Under the pieces are notes generated by a model, which saw only the letters and a list, made by a program, of their open reading frames with translations, made no database searches and was not told where the DNA came from. Below, piece after piece: positions 45,540 through 56,509 of a stretch of 64,000 bases of DNA (position 1 is the stretch's first letter; each line of letters opens with the position of its first letter). Made by a program: the position numbers and the translations under genes. The stretch is from Byssochlamys sp. IMV 00236 (lineage: Eukaryota; Ascomycota; Eurotiomycetes; Eurotiales; Thermoascaceae), in contig MSJH02000544.1 in the NCBI GenBank assembly GCA_001931875.2, positions 186,001 to 250,000 on the forward strand, read 5' to 3'.

Positions 45540-46204
45540 ATTGGGCTTCCCTTGATACTTGGTCTTTGAGAGATCAGTACACAAGCCTCAAATCTGAGGA
45601 TGATACGAGAGACATCAAACAACTGCGGTGTGACAGAGAGAATGACACTTTTCTAGAGTGACTGATATACCCTGCACACTGCCTGTTGGACGGGCTGAGT
45701 CGAGCTATGTAAGTAGGTAGCGACTTGCCAGCCTCCAAATGGGATAGCGGGATACCTAGGCCTAGGTAGTAATTGCTCAGTCCACTCAGTCCACTGATGT
45801 TTGTCTTTTGCAGGGTATCGCACCGGTTTAGATAACTTACTAAATGGCAAACTTCCAGACAAGCTGTTGATGCTGGAATGCGGGAGGACAATAAGAGGTA
45901 CTTACTACTAGCGAGCGGACGTGAGCAGGTCCGAGTGGTGATCATCCCCATCAATCCCGGAGTTCACGGACGGGCCAGAGAACGCGCACGTTTCTCCCCA
46001 CTCCACACCGACCTCCGCCAAGTATTATCACCAGCGCCCTTTCTAGGCTCCTGCGTTCTTTCTTTCTCCTATATCGTCTACTTGTACCTGAACGGACCAG
46101 GGCTTCTGACACGCCCTTGTTTGGAAAACATACGATGAGTCTCTCGACTCCTCGACCAACACCAACTCGTTACTAGATCCGGACATTCGTTTACATCGAG
46201 GAAT
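45540..46204. promoter_or_regulatory. Divergent region between phosphoglucomutase and desaturase
   Basis: 665 bp between outward-facing starts. The frame at 45574-45954 is antisense or non-coding. No clear core element is visible beyond pyrimidine-rich stretches before the desaturase start (about 46030-46080). Confidence 0.4.
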
Positions 46205-47967
46205 ATGAAAGAAAACAACATTGCCGCGGCCGTGGCTGCGGCCAAGAGCCGCAAGGAGACGATCCTGTCGCGACGCCAGATCGAGGGTATGATTGCGGAG
46301 GGGAGAAATGTCATTGTATTCGAGGGCAGGGTCTTAAAAGTGGATGCATGGATGAAGTTCCACCCTGGAGGAGAAAAGGCCATTCAGCATATGGTCGGAA
46401 AGGACGCGACAGATGAGATCAATGCGTATGCGTGCCCTGGTTTCTGCCAGTCCTTATTGGAAGGCTCTGATACTGACTGCCCTTTGTCAGGCTCCATTCG
46501 AAGGAAGCTCGTGAACATATGCTGTCGTTCCAGATCGGTCGCATCGAGGGTGGATGGGTTAATTTCCTTCCGCCAATTCAGGGAGGCAAGTTCCGTCTAT
46601 ACAACGACGACACAGTAGTGGATTCGGATGCGTCTAGTCAACAGAGCTCCCGACCTCCGTCCCCGATCTTCGATAAGCCGGACGAGAAGACCGGCCTGCG
46701 GAGAAGAAAGTCAACAGCTTCGTCTGTCTCGTCCGCGACGACGACTCCCCCGGCTGGCCCGAAGGCGACGTCTGATTCAGAACCAAAACCATTCTTTCTC
46801 GACGCCCGGACGCAGCAGGAGATAGTGCTGGACATTTCCAAATACCCATCGTTAGACCAGGAGTATCAGGACAAGATCAGGGCGAGATATCGTGTCCTAG
46901 ACGAGGAGATCCGTGCGGCAGGACTGTACCAGTGCAATTATTTTTCGTACTTTATCGAATGCTGTCGCTACACCCTCTTTGCTAGCTTGGCATACCTATT
47001 TCTCCGTTTGGGTTGGTATGGTACGTCGGGATTCTTCCTCGGCTGTTTCTGGCATCAGCTTGTCTTTACCGCCCACGATGCTGGCCATATGGGCATAACC
47101 CACAACTTCCATGTCGACACCGTCATCGGTATCATCATAGCCGATTTCCTTGGTGGCCTCAGCTTGGGCTGGTGGAAACGGAGCCACAACGTTCACCATA
47201 TCATCACGAATTCTGCAGAACATGACCCTGATATCCAGCACCTGCCTTTTTTCGCCATCAGTCATCGCTTCTTCTCGAACTTACGAAGCACGTATTACGA
47301 CCGAATTTTGCAATTTGACGCATTTGCCCAGTTTATGTTGAAATATCAAAACTACCTGTACTACCCAATCCTTCTCTTTGGCCGCTTCAACCTCTACCGT
47401 TTGAGTTGGGAGTACCTCATCCTGGGACAGGGTCCCAGGAAGGGCCCAGCCTGGTGGCACCGCTGGTTGGAGATCTCAGGTCAGGTATTCTTCTGGATAT
47501 GGTTCGGCTACTATGTGGTGTACCGCTCCATTCCCGATGCGAGCAGTCGCTTCATTTTCATCATGATCTCTCATATGGTCACCTCTCCTCTGCATGTGCA
47601 GATCACACTTTCGCACTTCGCCATGTCGACCGCTGACCTCGGGGTGCATGAATCCTTCCCGCAGAGGATGCTTCGCACCACGATGGATGTTGATTGCGCT
47701 ACCTGGCTGGACTGGTTCCATGGCGGTCTTCAGTTCCAAGCCATCCACCACCTCTTCCCTCGTATCCCGAGACACAACCTTCGTTCCGCGCAACACCTTG
47801 TTCTGCGTTTCTGCGAAGACACGGGTATTCCCTATGCGTTGTTCACGTTTGTGGATGGCAACAAGGAGGTTATCAGCCGACTCGGTGATGTAGCGAAGCA
47901 AGTTCGGATCTTAGAAGAGTGTAGAAAGGCGTGTGCACAGCAGGGCGTGTTCTCCGATCACCATTGA
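46205..47967 (+). CDS. Delta-8 sphingolipid desaturase (cytochrome b5 fusion)
   Basis: Two exons, 46205-46425 and 46491-47967, with a 65-nt intron; 565 residues. The enzyme introduces the Delta-8 double bond into the long-chain base of ceramides on the way to fungal glucosylceramides, at the ER. The N-terminal cytochrome b5 domain has the haem-ligand HPGG (His53) and a second His at 76, right after the splice junction (INALHS). A Ser/Thr-rich linker follows. The desaturase domain has three histidine boxes: HDAGH (269-273), HNVHH (306-310) and QAIHH (490-494). The Gln in the third box marks front-end desaturases. Hydrophobic segments surround the boxes. The length is as expected for fungal Delta-8 desaturases. 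Confidence 0.9.
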
Positions 47968-48298
47968 GAGCGTGTTTCCCGCGCGTTTGTTCAGCCAATT
48001 GCATTTGTATATACCACCTGCACCGTGTATATAAGCAGTGTTTACTCATTTCATATGATGACCATAGCAAATGAAGTTTTCTAATGAGAGCTAGATATCC
48101 CTTTCATATTCTACGTTAAATGCTGAAGACGTCTCTATTGGTATTATTGTATGCAATGCTGAACTCAGGATGCTTGCCATGTACAGAATACCCATGTAAT
48201 GCATAATAAATAGAATGAATACTTTTGTTCCAAGCATGGTAAACCCAGCAATAATACATTCACGATTCATCAACGGCTTTGAATGGCTCTGGATCCCA
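47968..48298. other. Convergent 3' region between desaturase and cue3
   Basis: About 330 bp of AT-rich sequence with only the expected untranslated tails of two genes ending toward each other. Confidence 0.4.
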
Positions 48299-50422
48299 TC
48301 AGCCAGGAAGCCCTCCACCCCGTGCAATTTTCTTCGCTCTCTGATCACGCCGATTGTGATTCGCCCTGCTGGCTTTATTCGCATCTTTCCTCTGACGAGC
48401 GATAGTCGTGTCCTTATTACCAGTAGGGCCGGCCACATCGCCGCCGCCTCTGCCTCCACCACGGCCCCCTCGGCCGCGACCTCCACGACCTCGGCCACGT
48501 CCACCTCTGTTGGGACCGCCGCGGCCTCGAGAGGCTGGTCCAGCGGCTCCGTCACCGGGCTCATCTTCGTCTTCTTCATCCTCTGATCGAGGTTTGCGAT
48601 ATGATGTCGATGGAAGATCAGGTTGGGGTACGGCACCGATACCGCCTCCTGCACCACCCGCAGCAAGGGCCATTTTGCTTTCCAGTTTCGACAAGCGCTT
48701 CGGATCTCGTGCTAGCATCACCGCCCATCCTTCAATGGCTTCGTCGGTCATGCCCGTCTCGCGCTTCAGTTGCGCACGGGGCTGGGAGCGACGCGTAGCG
48801 GAGTCACGCGCGAAGAGGCCAGGGTTGGACTTGTAGGTACGGAAGAGGGACAGTTCAGTTTCGTCTGCGGCTGCAGAACGACGGCTTCGAATGTCCGCGT
48901 CGGCTTCTGCGTCTGTACCGGCTGGGACTGAGTCGACGGTACCGCCGACGTCTGCGACATCGTACGTGTCATCGCGTTCGTCTTCGTCTGAGTCGAATGC
49001 CGCCAAGGCGGATAGAATAGCGGCCTTTCTGGTCGTTCGCTGACTGGGGTCGTTGAGCATGTCGTCGGCGGTCAAATCGCGGTTGACTCGGCCAAAATGA
49101 AGCTTCTGGCTCTGTTCGTCTCCGGAGCGAGCGAGCTCGACCAGGTCGACATCATTGTCAAAGATGTTCTTGCGTGCAAATGCAGGTTCGGACGGCGAGG
49201 GAAGCTGAGGAGGCGTAGGTCGAGGAGACAGGACGTCGTGGTTCCCGGTCGATTGTACCTCTGGTAATTGTTCAGTTTTATCGAGAGTCTGCAATTCCGG
49301 AGCCAGGGAATTGTCCAGGAGGCGTGCAATGATAGTTTCCGGGTCATCGTTGTAAAAATCGAGTAGTCGAAGCACGTATCCTGAGCCCAGATCCGGGAAA
49401 AGATCTTGAATCTGAGTTATCAGGGACATTTTATGCACATGGACCTCGGCCCTGGTGGGAATATCCTGAGCGCGATCTTTGCCTTTGTTCTTCTTGTGTT
49501 TCTGATATCGATGATGCAGATGTTTGGACTCTGTTTGGTATTGACGCAAGCTAGACACCAGATCCTGACCCCTCTTCTGCGGAGAGACGCCCAAATACCG
49601 TTCCATCCGTATCAAAAGATCAGATCCACAGATCAGATCTGAGAGCAAGGTCGGTTCTCTTTTCGAAGAAGGTTGGCCAACGCCAGCTGCTGCCTTCAAG
49701 CTAAAGAGCTGGTCCAGCAATAATGACATGTTTGTTTTAGGACCTTTTAACAGAGATGTAAATCCCACATAGACATTAGCGACGAGGACCCTCCGTATCC
49801 CCTCGCTTTTTTGTTCTTTATAGGCATCAAAAAGGGTATCCAAGTAATCAGAACCGGCCATGAGCACGTGGCCGGCAGCCGGAAGACAAGAGGCAAAGAT
49901 TGTTAGTCTTCTAATGTCAAGCAACGTATCACCATCTGTTAGAGGCCGTGGCACTGATAGCTGCTTGATTATTAGAGACTTCCCCTTGTCGATACTGGAC
50001 GTTATTGTGTCTTCGTGTCTACTCCATGTATCCTCGAGTAGTCTTTTCAGAGCCGAACTCGAAGAATAGCAAGCACTGAAATCGCCTAGAAACTTCCAGT
50101 CTAATAATTCGGAAGGAGGACGATTCCCATCCAGTAGTGATCTCCTTGTCCATAAGAAACATAGTCGTCGTAAAGCCCTGGCTTTCGGCCCCGCATGCAG
50201 AGCTGAGTCGTCTGGTGTGGCAAGTTGCGAAAAATAAGAACCCAGAAATGATGTAGCGGATGTATCCTTTGAAATGGAGGATCCAAATTCAGCATCTGAT
50301 AATCTCAGCCGTATTTCAATGAGGAGAATCCAAGCGTCTAGACAGGCTTCCCATTCCTCACTTGGGATGATCTTCCGCACTGCAGATGGCGGGACAGCTG
50401 CCAAGGGTGGTAATTCGGCCAT
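48299..50422 (-). CDS. cue3: CUE-domain protein, Cue3/ASCC2-like ribosome-quality-control factor
   Basis: A single exon of 707 residues. Yeast Cue3 (Rqt3) and human ASCC2 belong to the RQT/ASC complex, which splits collided ribosomes and reads ubiquitin chains through the CUE domain. Residues 1-300 form a helical region beginning MAELPPLAAVPPSAVRK. The CUE domain is at about 331-372 (MSLITQIQDLFPDLGSGYV..DPETIIARLLD), with the FPD and LL motifs expected of ubiquitin-binding CUEs. The rest is disordered and acidic, then a Gly/Arg-rich block with many RGG/RGRGG units (about 640-665). A Lys/Arg-rich end (RRDQRAKKIARGGGLPG) follows. The RGG tail may bind RNA. The plus-strand frame across 48408-48836 is its antisense shadow. 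Confidence 0.85.
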   Translation of the reverse strand: MAELPPLAAVPPSAVRKIIPSEEWEACLDAWILLIEIRLRLSDAEFGSSISKDTSATSFLGSYFSQLATPDDSALHAGPKARALRRLCFLWTRRSLLDGNRPPSELLDWKFLGDFSACYSSSSALKRLLEDTWSRHEDTITSSIDKGKSLIIKQLSVPRPLTDGDTLLDIRRLTIFASCLPAAGHVLMAGSDYLDTLFDAYKEQKSEGIRRVLVANVYVGFTSLLKGPKTNMSLLLDQLFSLKAAAGVGQPSSKREPTLLSDLICGSDLLIRMERYLGVSPQKRGQDLVSSLRQYQTESKHLHHRYQKHKKNKGKDRAQDIPTRAEVHVHKMSLITQIQDLFPDLGSGYVLRLLDFYNDDPETIIARLLDNSLAPELQTLDKTEQLPEVQSTGNHDVLSPRPTPPQLPSPSEPAFARKNIFDNDVDLVELARSGDEQSQKLHFGRVNRDLTADDMLNDPSQRTTRKAAILSALAAFDSDEDERDDTYDVADVGGTVDSVPAGTDAEADADIRSRRSAAADETELSLFRTYKSNPGLFARDSATRRSQPRAQLKRETGMTDEAIEGWAVMLARDPKRLSKLESKMALAAGGAGGGIGAVPQPDLPSTSYRKPRSEDEEDEDEPGDGAAGPASRGRGGPNRGGRGRGRGGRGRGGRGGGRGGGDVAGPTGNKDTTIARQRKDANKASRANHNRRDQRAKKIARGGGLPG

Positions 50423-51371
50423 ATCTTTTTTTCAAGCTCAGATTGAACAAGATACAGGAGGGAGATATGCACAGAAAAAAGAAAGAAAAAAATAGCCAAT
50501 AACAAAGAAAACCCCGGGGTATCGAAAAGGAAGACAGAAGAACGTTCCGGTCTATCTCATGACGCTGTATGCCCGTCTTCAGCTTCCTCCAAGGCTTCTA
50601 CGGCGCCAATGACGGTCTGATGCTTAGTCATGCAGCATAACTTGGTAGATGGCCTAGATCACGTGACCTCTATCTAGGCGGCCAAGAGGAGCCCCTGAGG
50701 GGACATCCAACACCTACCCCCGAACTAGGCATAGAGAAACGTGGAAACTAGCTAACAAACTAAATACAAAAGAAATTGAATATAGAAAAAGTTTTTAGGT
50801 ATCTAATCTATTTAATAATGAGCCGGTGAGCGGGGCGCCGTTTCCTGCTCCCCCGTCCCCTCACCGCCTGCCCGTTCGTGCCATCCGCCTGCCGCTTCCG
50901 GCATCGTGTCGCCGTGTCGCTATATTCTGCCCGCGCTTACCCACCGCCGTCTGCCCGACTCTCTATGATAAAGCCAGCTCGCCGTCTTGTCGACGATGCA
51001 CTTTCTTCTTTTTGGTTTGCACCCCTCGTCGTTATTTCAGCTTGTGTTTCCCGGAATATATTTGTCCGATTGCGACTGACGGCCTGTGCTGTGCATGCTA
51101 GAGCATTTACTTATTCTGGTCAAATACCCGCGGTGATGTCTCTGAATTCTTATCTTGTTCTTTCTTTGGTTTACTGTGCAGGCACAGTCTGAGTGTCTGC
51201 AAGTCTAATTCTCTACACCTTATATATTCCCGATTGTTGGTTCACTTTGAAAGATATTAATATTTGTTTTGCTTCCCTCCCAGCGGTGTCTACCTTTTTA
51301 AGTTCTACCTAGTGGGCGTCCTGAGCAGTGGAATGTCTCTTGTCGAACGGCAGAGCACGGGCGTGAGAGGC
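50423..51371. other. Intergenic between cue3 and the HNH gene
   Basis: Plus frames at 50826-51192 are Cys/Pro/Arg-rich without family match and are not called. An E-box-bearing repeat lies at 50652-50694. Confidence 0.4.
50652..50694 (+). repeat. Direct-repeat copy 1 with CACGTG core
   Basis: GCCTAGATCACGTGACC, then an extra segment, then GGCCAAGAGGAGCC. The outer bases GCCTAGAT and ATCTAGGC form an inverted repeat around the E-box. A second copy that lacks about ten bases in the middle is at 53167-53196, on the other side of the HNH gene. Confidence 0.5.
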
Positions 51372-52280
51372 CTATTTGGTATCACCATCTGAATCGTCCT
51401 CAGAGGCAGCCCCGTCATAAGAGCCCAGGCGGGCGAACAATTCGGTCTCCATTCTGAGCTCGGGCAACGGTCCACGTTGTATCTCCCCCATCATGTCTGC
51501 GCCTGGTGGGAAATCAAATTCCCAGAGAGGCTCGCCTGCACCACGCATATTGCTAAGTACCGCCTGCTCGAAGTGCCAACGCAGGAATTCTGGATGCACT
51601 GCACGTGAATCATTTGGCTGCCGGCACACGGTATCGAGAATCAACCCGTGGTATTGATAGGCATTTGGCCTGAAGCTGTAAACTCTGTATTCATCATCGG
51701 GATTGATGGAGAGTGCATAGCGGTGGTAAAGCGTGTGCACATCGTTCTTAAGCAAGATCCCGTTCTGAGGAGAGTTGACGCCTTTGGGATGCGAATGCGT
51801 CACCAAGTTCGCATATCCTAGATCGACGAAGAGTTTTTCAAGGTTCCGCGGAAATATATGACTGGCTTGAAACCCCTCCCACATGTCGATATCAGCCGAT
51901 AGAACAGGCGTGTGTGTGATAACACACCGGCGGTCTCTCTGCCTTACTTGAGTAGAGAATGCCTGCTCTCGGGGCGTACCCAAGGCGGGGTCGGCACGGC
52001 GGTGATATTGAGTGTCGCTGATCAATATCTGATCTCCCGGGGTCACTGGAGTCAGTATGTACACGCCATGCTGAATAGCCTGTGTCGTTGGAAGTAAATG
52101 CGTGTTGGATCCTTTTAGGCGAGTTGAAAACCCGCCGGCACGTGCCTTGAAAAGATGATTCAGTAATACAAGGAATTGAGCTGTGGTCAGGTTCGGTGCG
52201 GCACAGATACCCCCTCGTATGACGCCAGGCGCGGATGCAAACTCAATGAATACGTTGCGACCATTCCGTTGAACCGACAT
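51372..52280 (-). CDS. HNH-endonuclease-domain protein
   Basis: A single exon of 302 residues. The central domain (about 105-225) has HNH nuclease features: Cys119 in RDRRCVITH, His141 in FQASHIFPR, Asn173 in NGILL and His182/His186 in NDVHTLYHRY, followed by YRVYSFRPNA. This is the HNH_2-type arrangement common in fungal proteins of unknown role. The N-terminus FIEFASAPGVIRGG and the C-terminal acidic Asp/Ser tail lie outside the domain. No signal peptide or membrane segment is visible. A role as a nuclease is inferred; activity and substrate are unknown. A truncated related sequence lies about 500 bp upstream. Confidence 0.82.
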   Translation of the reverse strand: MSVQRNGRNVFIEFASAPGVIRGGICAAPNLTTAQFLVLLNHLFKARAGGFSTRLKGSNTHLLPTTQAIQHGVYILTPVTPGDQILISDTQYHRRADPALGTPREQAFSTQVRQRDRRCVITHTPVLSADIDMWEGFQASHIFPRNLEKLFVDLGYANLVTHSHPKGVNSPQNGILLKNDVHTLYHRYALSINPDDEYRVYSFRPNAYQYHGLILDTVCRQPNDSRAVHPEFLRWHFEQAVLSNMRGAGEPLWEFDFPPGADMMGEIQRGPLPELRMETELFARLGSYDGAASEDDSDGDTK

Positions 52281-52740
52281 TGCGAACCAAGATCTATACT
52301 GGGTGAGGTATTAGAGAAAAGAAGTATCCTGCCCGGTAAGACGGAAAAGGAGGGTGTCTTGACTTCAGAGTAGTGGAGAGAGTCGAAGGACCTGCAAGAT
52401 GTTCAGATCTACCGTGATATGTTGAAGTTGAAAGTGGAATAATAGAAAGAAGGTCTTATAAAGGCGAGGGGGAGGGGGGAAGATGTGAATAGCACCAATG
52501 ATGTCGGCCTCTACTATCACATTTACATTTTCACTCGTCAATTCCATGGAAACCCACGCATTAACTACAGTATTAAATAGACGGAGAGTACCTTAATCAA
52601 CAACCAATACATTATATTCACCATTATCACGGTGATTCGATTCATAGCAGTTCCTTATTTATTCGAGCTACCGACCACGTGTATTACACCCAATCACAAG
52701 GGTTATTTTCACTTTACAATACCAGACCACCATTAGAAGC
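52281..52740. promoter_or_regulatory. Upstream region of the HNH gene
   Basis: The promoter and 5' UTR of the minus-strand HNH gene. The short frame at 52365-52547 is unsupported. Confidence 0.4.
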
Positions 52741-52835
52741 TGTGCTCTGGTGTCAATCTTCTTGGAGCAACGGTCCCGGGAGCTAATGCAAACTCGATAA
52801 AGATATTCCGACCAGAAGGAACGGTCTGCCACCAT
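52741..52835 (-). pseudogene. Truncated second copy of the HNH gene's 5' end
   Basis: On the minus strand, about 95 bp codes GRNIFIEFALAPGTVAPRR followed by a stop after a few more residues. This matches the start of the neighbouring HNH protein (GRNVFIEFASAPGVIRGG) at most positions and then diverges. Its position about 500 bp beyond the HNH start and in the same orientation suggests a duplicated and decayed copy. No HNH core remains. Confidence 0.6.
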
Positions 52836-53512
52836 TATACGGTGCCAGTAATATAAGAAGAAGACAATGGAACTTATATATATTTGGGGGATTTCTAGCA
52901 TTTATATGGAGCCCGAGAAGCCGTAGATAAAGGGCGATGTTCAGGGCATGGGGCGAGGAGTGATAGTCAAGCTCATAGGGAGGAAGAAACCGGCAACAAA
53001 TTCAGTTAATTTTTTTTCACGTTCACTATTACCATTCAACAACCAGTGATACTGTGGAAATTAGAGGCCTCAGCCGTAATAATAACAAGTTGATTGTAGA
53101 CGTAATAAATACTATATACGCTAAGCCACCTTTTGATAGCTAGTGGTCGGCCGAATCCCATAGGCGGCCTAGACCACGTGACCGCCAAGAAGAGCCTACT
53201 TATAGAAGTCCAGAAGCAGTTTAGCGCGATACACTAACCGAGTGCCAAGATTTACACACAAAAAGAAAGACTCCGCCGCAAGATGGATTCGCGATCGCAA
53301 CTCCGCTTCATTTAATATATCACCCCAGCCTTTCATCACCTTACCGAACCGACCTGCGTTCAGGTCTTGATTGGCACCAGCCTTCCTTAAGGTGTGTGTG
53401 AACTCTTGTTTTGATGAAAGGGAAACCCCACGAAGATAACACCAATTGGCTGACAATGCGATAACAGCATCTCAATCTCATCCCACCGGTCAAACCGCAC
53501 ACCGTCGTCAAG
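52836..53512. other. Intergenic before the ribosomal protein gene
   Basis: It contains the second CACGTG-bearing repeat (53167-53196) and a pyrimidine-rich stretch before the uS10 start codon. No gene seen. Confidence 0.4.
53167..53196 (+). repeat. Direct-repeat copy 2 with CACGTG core
   Basis: GCCTAGACCACGTGACCGCC followed by AAGAAGAGCC, matching copy 1 at 50652 except for one base and a missing middle segment. Together the two copies frame the HNH gene and its truncated duplicate. Confidence 0.5.
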
Positions 53513-54021
53513 ATGTCTTTCCAGAAGCCCGAGAAGGATTTCGGCGAGGGCCCTAAGGTCCACAAGATCCGTACGTTCCTATACCATTCTGCTTTTGCTC
53601 TGTCAGTTCTTAATAAGAAAACTCACATCATGAAGGTATCACCCTCACCTCGCGCAAGGTCGCCTCGCTCGAGAAGGTGTGCTCCGAGCTGGTTGAGCGT
53701 GCCAAGTCCAAGTCCCTCAGCGTCAAGGGACCCGTCCGTCTCCCTACCAAGCACCTCAAGATCACCACCCGTAAGACTCCTAACGGTGAGGGTTCCAAGA
53801 CCTGGGACACCTACGAGATGCGCATCCACAAGCGCCTCATCGAGTAAGTTTTCTCCGATCCAGTCTGCGCGATCTCCATGCAGATCATATGCGCAAGAGA
53901 TAGGACAGTATAGCTAACAAGATGCGAATTTTCTAGCCTTACTGCCCCCACTGAGGTCGTCAAGCAGATCATCATCAACATCGAGGCCGGTGTTGAGGTT
54001 GAGGTCACCATTGCTGCTTAA
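53513..54021 (+). CDS. rps20: 40S ribosomal protein uS10 (S20)
   Basis: Three exons, 53513-53570, 53636-53843 and 53937-54021; 116 residues. uS10 is a head protein of the small ribosomal subunit. The protein begins [20 protein letters not shown] and then [15 protein letters not shown], continues with [19 protein letters not shown] and ends VEVEVTIAA. All are characteristic of eukaryotic S20. Intron positions in codons for Arg (phase 1) and Asp (phase 2) restore the frame exactly. Length and sequence are close to other fungal orthologs. Confidence 0.96.
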
Positions 54022-54423
54022 ATTCTCTAGTTCGAACAAGGAAGGATGGGGTTACGGTTTGCAGGATCCAGAACTATCGGCGCATGTCCGCCGTCGTCCC
54101 GAAAGGGTTCAGTACGGCATTGATAGTTGGGAATGCTTACGGGTTACGCCATGTATCGGCTAGAAGAGCAAATGGAACAAAAAATCGTAAAAGATTTGAA
54201 ACCTGAATTCTCCGTTCGTTTCGTCTCACTGTAATACGCGTATATTATATCAGTAGACTTGATGTATTGGTGCTCTAGGCGGGAAGTGGTAGTTACAATG
54301 TAACAAAGTACAGTACAGAGGTAACATTTTGTATTGCTCATATATATCCGTGTAGGAGACATTCACGCTCGAAACCATCTCCCTGACCATGACCCATTTT
54401 TCCAGTTCCATTCCCAACATTGC
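54022..54423. other. Convergent 3' region between rps20 and nup42
   Basis: About 400 bp of untranslated tails from two genes ending toward each other. No gene seen. Confidence 0.4.
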
Positions 54424-56509
54424 TCAAAAATCAAAGCTGACCCATTCAGTCTTGGGTGGCACGCTCGGAATAACGCCGTCCTTGAAGAATCCATTCTTAA
54501 CAAAAAACTCATACTGTTCCGTAACCTCCGGTGTGTACTCTTCCGGTTTACCCTGTGCATCCCGCAAGCTCGCCTGGTCAGGTGGGCCATCGGGGAAGAA
54601 TATGTGAACGTAGGTCTGACGATCGTCAGGGTGCAGGTAGCATGGCCAGTCATCAATGTATTTCACTGGCTGGCCCTTCCACATAGTGAGTTTCTTAGTA
54701 AGAGGATCGCGTACGGTCTGGCCGGTAAGGTTTGGAAGAGGGTTAAGTTGTTTTGGATCGTCGACCTTGAGTTGTGGTCTGGGACCAAGACCTGCCGCTG
54801 GAGCAGGTTGAGGAGCAGCTTGGGTGGCTGTAGGGGCTGTAGGGGGCTGGCCAAATGGTGAGGCAGTCGTTGCGGCTGGCGGTTGACCAAATCCTGAAGG
54901 TGCAGGCTGTTGAGCGGGTGCTCCAAAAGGACTAGCAGTGGTAGATGGCTGGCCAAAGGGATTCTCTGTCTTCGCAATTTGCGCAAATGGAGAGGCTGAC
55001 TGCGCAGCTTGGCCAAATGGACTAGCAGTAGTCGTCGAGGGCTGTCCAAATCCTGTGCCAGCTGCTGGGCCTGCAGGTTGACCAAAGGGCGAAGGACCAG
55101 AGGAAAGCTGACTGAAACCAGATCCTGTTGTCGGTGCCTGGCCGAATGGCGATGGAACACTCGGTTTACCAAAGGCTGGCTGGCCGAAACCTGGCTGTCC
55201 GAAAGAGGGTTGTCCAAAGGCCGGCTTTCCGAAGGCAGACTGGGAGCTGCCCAGAGCTGAAGGTTGTCCGAATGCCGAGCCTTGAGCACCTTGTCCTAAA
55301 CTGGATGGTTGTCCAAAGGCAGGCTTCTGTCCCAATGTAGAAGGTTGTCCAAATGACGGCTGTCCGAACGCTGGTTGTCCGAACGCTGGCTGTTGGCCCA
55401 GAGCAGTAGGCTTCCCAAAGGCAGACTGAGTACCTCCCAATACTGCAGGCTGTCCGAAGGCGCTATTTGCCTGGCCAAATGCAGAAGTTCCTTGGCCAGC
55501 AGCAGCAGCAGCAGCAGCAGGACCAGTTCTTCCCTCTGTGATATCGATGCGATTCGGATGCTCTTTTTCCCCTTCTACCACATATCTCACAGCTCCATCG
55601 GCATCATTGATGGCCGTATCCATCTGTTTCAAACATTCTGCATAGAGGGCTTCAGCTTCCTGGATTGCTGGAGTTGGATTTCCTGCAGCAGCAGCCTCGT
55701 AATGACGCAGCCGCATCTCCTCGAAACTCTGCTCCCGTTGAGGCCCCCCGAAAAGTTGCCGCGGAGCATTCTTCCCAGGCCCATAAGACGAGAAGATCCA
55801 TTCTGGTCTTCCTTTCCCAGCGCTGAGATCAGCTCTAATGTCGGCAGCGGTCACACCATAGCTGTTATACCGTTAGATGGAGAAAAAGTACCTCAAGGGG
55901 CGAGATCCACATACCTAGGTGTCTGTTGACTCTGCGCCGAGCTTCGAGCTTTTCTCCAGGTGTCAGGGTTAATAAAGACCGTATTTCGGAACATTTGATG
56001 GAAGCGACAACGATTGAAAAGAGGGACAATAGAAACAAACCACTTGGGAACGGCTGAATAGTACACGCATGACAAGGATAACAACAACTGAAGAGGAGAA
56101 AAGATCACATCTGAAGAAACCAGCCTTGGAACGTCGTAACACTACAGGATATATGAAGCAGCATAGATGTGAATACCCGAATCCACATACGATGATGACA
56201 TTCACTCGTTGACAATAGGAACCAATAACAGCAAAGGATAGAACATCTGGGAGAGGTGGCTGGTCTATTTCCAAAGAGGGAGATTGAAATAGAGAATAAA
56301 CATACCTCCAAAGCCTCCACTACTCGTAGAACCTCCACCTGAGCCACTGAGCACTCCGAATCGATTCGATCCGAGCGTTGGTTGCCCGGGATGTTCGTAT
56401 TTGCAGCGATCTGGAAGAACTATCAGAAAGAGTCTTGAAGGGCGGGAACTCAATCCAGAGTACCTCCAAACCTGCAGCGACCTTGCTGGAAATACGTGCA
56501 GACAACCAT
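54424..56509 (-). CDS. nup42: CCCH zinc-finger FG nucleoporin (Nup42/Amo1-like)
   Basis: Exons 56509-56464, 56410-56306, a small exon ending at 55915, and 55861-54424; about 540 residues with the 55948-55915 version. The protein sits at the cytoplasmic side of the nuclear pore and helps mRNA export with Gle1/Dbp5. The N-terminal CCCH finger is VCTYFQQGRCRFGDRCKYEH (C-X7-C-X5-C-X3-H). A conserved RPEWIFSSYGPGKNAPRQLFGG block follows, then a helical region, a poly-Ala run and many FG units (SAFGQ, PAFGQPS, SPFGQ). The C-terminal YLHPDDRQTYVHIFFPDGPP is typical of the fungal group. The third exon's acceptor is uncertain: its intron is 350 nt or less, and another in-frame acceptor (TATTCAG) would add residues. 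Confidence 0.82.

Noticed and set aside
50826..51192. Cys/Pro-rich plus frames upstream of the HNH gene
   Set aside because: Two overlapping frames with low-complexity composition from a CT-rich stretch; no splicing model helps.
55009..55340. Plus-strand frames over the FG repeats
   Set aside because: They mirror the repeated coding DNA of nup42 and are not genes.
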